Shown piece by piece: positions 12,346 through 14,586 of a stretch of 14,586 nt of DNA. The DNA is from an uncultured bacterium (lineage in GTDB: Bacteria > Patescibacteriota > Microgenomatia > UBA8517). The position numbers and the translations under genes are program-made. Below the pieces are notes generated by a model. That model ran no database searches and was not told the origin of the DNA. It saw nothing but the letters and a program-made list of their open reading frames with translations. The first letter of the stretch is position 1. Each line of letters opens with the position of its first letter. The stretch lies in contig CALEZE010000026.1 in NCBI GenBank assembly GCA_937928235.1, positions 1 to 14,586 of the forward strand, read 5' to 3'.

Positions 12346-12963
12346 ATGAAAATTCCAAAGGCGATAGGTTCCGTTATTGAATCATTTCAAAAGCTTCCCG
12401 GTATAGGTCCAAAAACCGCACAAAGGCTTGGGTTTTACCTTTTGCATGTCCCACAAAGCGAACTTGAGAGTTTTGCCGAGGCCTTGGAAAATCTCAAGAA
12501 AAATACAGTACTTTGTTCAATTTGCAAAAATGTAGGGGAAAAAGACCCCTGTTTTGTTTGTTCGGATACATCCCGAGACGAAAGTGTTGTGATGGTTGTG
12601 GAGCAGCCTCTAGACATCTTTGCCTTTGAAAGAACAAGTAAATTTAATGGGTTATATCATGTGTTACATGGATCAATTAGCCCTTTAGACAATATTGGTC
12701 CGGACGAAATTTTCATTGGGGAACTCCTGGATAGGGTTAAAAAGTCTGGCAATGGGAGGAAACAGATTGAAGAGGTGATAATTGCAACTAACCCCACCAT
12801 GGAGGGGGAAGCAACTGCAATGTATTTGGTTAAGAAAGTAAAAGAGCTGAGAGACAACATCCAGGTAACCAGGCTTGGGATGGGGGTGCCAACCGGAGCG
12901 GATGTTGAATATGCAGACGAAAACACTCTTAGTCAGGCTTTAGAGGGAAGAAGGACATTATGA
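12346..12963 (+). CDS. recR: Recombination mediator RecR
   Basis: RecR works with RecO (and RecF) to load RecA onto SSB-coated single-stranded DNA. All family parts are visible in 205 aa. The helix-hairpin-helix LPGIGPKTAQR is at residues 17-27, the four-Cys zinc finger has Cys57, Cys60, Cys69 and Cys72, and the Toprim domain starts at about residue 81 (VVMVVEQPLDIFAFE). The Walker-like HVLHGSISPLDNIGPDEI and EVIIATNPTMEGEATAMYL follow, and the C-terminal block ends GADVEYADENTLSQALEGRR. The Toprim acidic residue is kept as Glu86. Length and motifs are complete. The TGA stop overlaps the ATG of the next gene (ATGA), and that gene has AAGGA 4 nt before its start, so they are coupled. Confidence 0.96.
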   Translation: MKIPKAIGSVIESFQKLPGIGPKTAQRLGFYLLHVPQSELESFAEALENLKKNTVLCSICKNVGEKDPCFVCSDTSRDESVVMVVEQPLDIFAFERTSKFNGLYHVLHGSISPLDNIGPDEIFIGELLDRVKKSGNGRKQIEEVIIATNPTMEGEATAMYLVKKVKELRDNIQVTRLGMGVPTGADVEYADENTLSQALEGRRTL

Positions 12964-13424
12964 GCAACATTGGTGACAATACTAAAAAATCTGCAAAACA
13001 AATTGCTCAAGATGCAGCAAAGAAAATTGCCAGGGAACCACTGGAGATATTAAAGTCTGCAGGAAGCCAGGTTGCGGGAACAGAAAAAACTCCCGAAGGC
13101 CCGCGCGAGAACCAGGCTTCTCAACAACCACCGCAAGAGACAGGAAAGCCTCCGGTTAGTGAGGCGGAAATAAATGCAAAAAGTAAACGGCTAATGGAGG
13201 CGCTGGAGAAAGAGTTGGAGGATATTAAAAAACTAAAAGATCAAGAAGCACTTCAAGAGGAACAGCAAGAGGTAGTTGAGGAAGCCCAGAAAGTAGAGGC
13301 CAATAAGGCGCAGCCTTTGGTGGAGCCAATAACTGCCAAAAAGAAACACCAAATGCCTGGCATGCAAGGAAAACTTGATAAACTTAAGAAGAAATCAGAA
13401 ATCCGCATGCCTCCTTCGGGTTAA
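12960..13424 (+). CDS. Charged coiled-coil protein, probably CPR-restricted
   Basis: I recognise no function. The 154-aa product has an N-terminal amphipathic helix with basic and amide residues (KSAKQIAQDAAKKIAREPLE). A Pro/Gln/Glu-rich linker without structure spans about 41-66, and a strong acidic coiled coil about 67-116 (SKRLMEALEKELEDIKKLK and onward). The tail is basic and ends KKKSEIRMPPSG. There are no Cys, no Trp, no signal peptide and no membrane segment. I vaguely associate the REPLEILKSAG-type helix with small Microgenomates proteins of unknown function (perhaps the DUF5660 type), but cannot confirm this. Overlap with recR by 4 bp and the gap of 6 bp to cysS put it in the same operon. 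The composition is consistent with a nucleic-acid or scaffold-binding protein, which is speculation. Confidence 0.75.
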   Translation: MSNIGDNTKKSAKQIAQDAAKKIAREPLEILKSAGSQVAGTEKTPEGPRENQASQQPPQETGKPPVSEAEINAKSKRLMEALEKELEDIKKLKDQEALQEEQQEVVEEAQKVEANKAQPLVEPITAKKKHQMPGMQGKLDKLKKKSEIRMPPSG

Positions 13425-13430
13425 AAAACA

Positions 13431-14586
13431 ATGCTTACACTTTACAATTCACTTTCTAAGAAAAAAGAAGAATTTACTCCTATTAACTCACGGGTAACTT
13501 TTTATACCTGCGGCCCTACCGTCTACGACTATCAGCACATAGGCAATTTTAGGACCATGATGTTATCCGACATCCTTCACCGCGTTCTTAAAATGAATGG
13601 CTTTGAGGTTAATCTGGTTAGAAACATTACCGACATTGACGACAAGATAATTAAGAATGCTTCTAGGACCGGAACTCCTATAGAAGAATTCACAAAAAAG
13701 TTCACAGAAATCTACTTTCAAGACCTTGAGAAGTTAAATATTTTACCCGTTTCCACAAATCCAAAGGCAACGGAACACATAAACGAAATGATTGAATACA
13801 TTAAGGACTTAATTGAAAAAGGTTTCGCGTACGAGAAAGAGGGCTCTGTTTACTTCGAGATATCAAAATTGGAAACCTATGGTAAATTATCCCAAATTGA
13901 CAAAGACAGTCTAAAGACAGGAACGCGAGAACTTTCGGATGAGTACACCAAGGAGAATGTTCAAGATTTTGCTCTTTGGAAGGCAACAAAAGAGGGGGAA
14001 ATTGCAAGTTACGAATCGCCTTGGGGGAAGGGTAGGCCAGGTTGGCACATAGAGTGTTCAGTTATGAGCCAGCAGTATTTGGGTGAGACCATCGACATAC
14101 ATGTCGGGGGAAAAGACTTAAAGTTCCCTCACCACGAAAACGAAATCGCACAAAGCGAGACCAAAACAGGCAAAAAGTTTGTCAATTACTGGGTGCATGG
14201 CGAAATGCTTTTAGTGGATGGTAAAAAGATGAGTAAGTCTTTGGGAAATTTTTATTTGCTAAAAGACCTGGAGGAGAAAGGTTTTGACCCAACTTCTTAC
14301 AGGTATTTAGTGTTAACGGCCCATTATAGAGATTTTCTCAACTTTACCTGGGAGTCTTTGGAGGGTGCACAAAACGCTCTGAAAAAGTTAAGGACGCAAA
14401 TTTTAAGTTTTAAATCCCAAAGCGCTCGCACAAAACTTTCCGAAGAAAAACTGGAAAAGGTAAATGACTTTAGGGAAAGATTCCTAAACACCATTAATGA
14501 CGATCTGAATACGCCGCAGGCAATAGCTGTGCTTTGGGAAGTTCTTAAGAGCAATATTCCGTCTGAAGACAAATACGATCTTGCAC
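13431..14586 (+). CDS. cysS: Cysteinyl-tRNA synthetase (3' end outside the window)
   Basis: CysRS charges tRNA-Cys (class I synthetase). The start ATG 13431 gives [15 protein letters not shown], the normal short lead-in. Then comes [15 protein letters not shown] with zinc-ligand Cys27 and the HIGH-type signature HIGN at 36-39. The middle shows [34 protein letters not shown] (remaining zinc ligands), and the KMSKS loop at residues 266-270 in [13 protein letters not shown]. About 385 codons are present; the family is usually about 450-480 aa, so roughly the last fifth is missing past the window edge. The start follows the coiled-coil gene by 6 bp without a Shine-Dalgarno site, so it is probably translated from the recR operon message. 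Confidence 0.97.
   Translation, partial: MLTLYNSLSKKKEEFTPINSRVTFYTCGPTVYDYQHIGNFRTMMLSDILHRVLKMNGFEVNLVRNITDIDDKIIKNASRTGTPIEEFTKKFTEIYFQDLEKLNILPVSTNPKATEHINEMIEYIKDLIEKGFAYEKEGSVYFEISKLETYGKLSQIDKDSLKTGTRELSDEYTKENVQDFALWKATKEGEIASYESPWGKGRPGWHIECSVMSQQYLGETIDIHVGGKDLKFPHHENEIAQSETKTGKKFVNYWVHGEMLLVDGKKMSKSLGNFYLLKDLEEKGFDPTSYRYLVLTAHYRDFLNFTWESLEGAQNALKKLRTQILSFKSQSARTKLSEEKLEKVNDFRERFLNTINDDLNTPQAIAVLWEVLKSNIPSEDKYDLA

Overview
The window looks like a piece of chromosome from a Candidate Phyla Radiation (Patescibacteria) bacterium, probably from the Microgenomates side of the radiation. This placement is an inference from reduced protein forms and gene order, not from a marker tree. The signs are a 157-residue EF-Ts, a ProRS with a short zinc-ribbon insertion in place of the editing domain, a one-PDZ RseP, tightly overlapping housekeeping genes, few Shine-Dalgarno sites and AGA/AGG-rich arginine codons. 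TGA ends proS and recR, so the genetic code appears standard, which argues against Absconditabacteria and Gracilibacteria.

Layout. Positions 4-4387 (+): tsf, frr, rseP, proS and a DUF1704/QEGLA-type metallopeptidase. This is a collapsed version of the usual tsf-pyrH-frr-uppS-cdsA-dxr-rseP-proS cluster; tsf and frr overlap by one base and pyrH is not between them. Positions 4390-6534 (-): a small unknown gene and glmS. Positions 6535-6874: a 340-bp intergenic region that appears to encode a structured RNA of about 190 nt on the minus strand, with its own extended -10 promoter and a terminator, lying upstream of glmS and divergent from a YvcK/CofD-like gene. Positions 6875-8711 (+): yvcK, a HIT-family hydrolase and yqeY. 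Positions 8799-11020 (+): ybeY, dnaX and ybaB. Positions 11045-12290: an inserted minus-strand unit between ybaB and recR, made of a shared bidirectional terminator, an unrecognised 323-aa gene, a structured 5' leader and a strong promoter carrying an inverted repeat. Positions 12346-14586 (+): recR, a charged coiled-coil protein and cysS, which is cut by the window edge.

Functionally this is mostly core information processing: translation elongation and recycling, tRNA charging, 16S rRNA maturation (YbeY), the replication clamp loader (DnaX) and recombinational repair (RecR with YbaB). Cell-envelope precursor supply (GlmS, YvcK) and membrane proteolysis (RseP) complete it.

Most notable points: (1) the inserted 323-aa gene has different codon use, and its leader hairpin is held together by G.U pairs only on the minus strand; (2) an unidentified structured RNA with mutually exclusive pairings lies upstream of glmS; (3) several first genes have a -10 box ending only 7-9 nt before the start codon, which implies leaderless mRNAs; (4) RseP has FExxH instead of HExxH and a run of 20 T right after its start codon; (5) the DUF1704 protein has HExxH where the family, as I recall it, has HExxxH.
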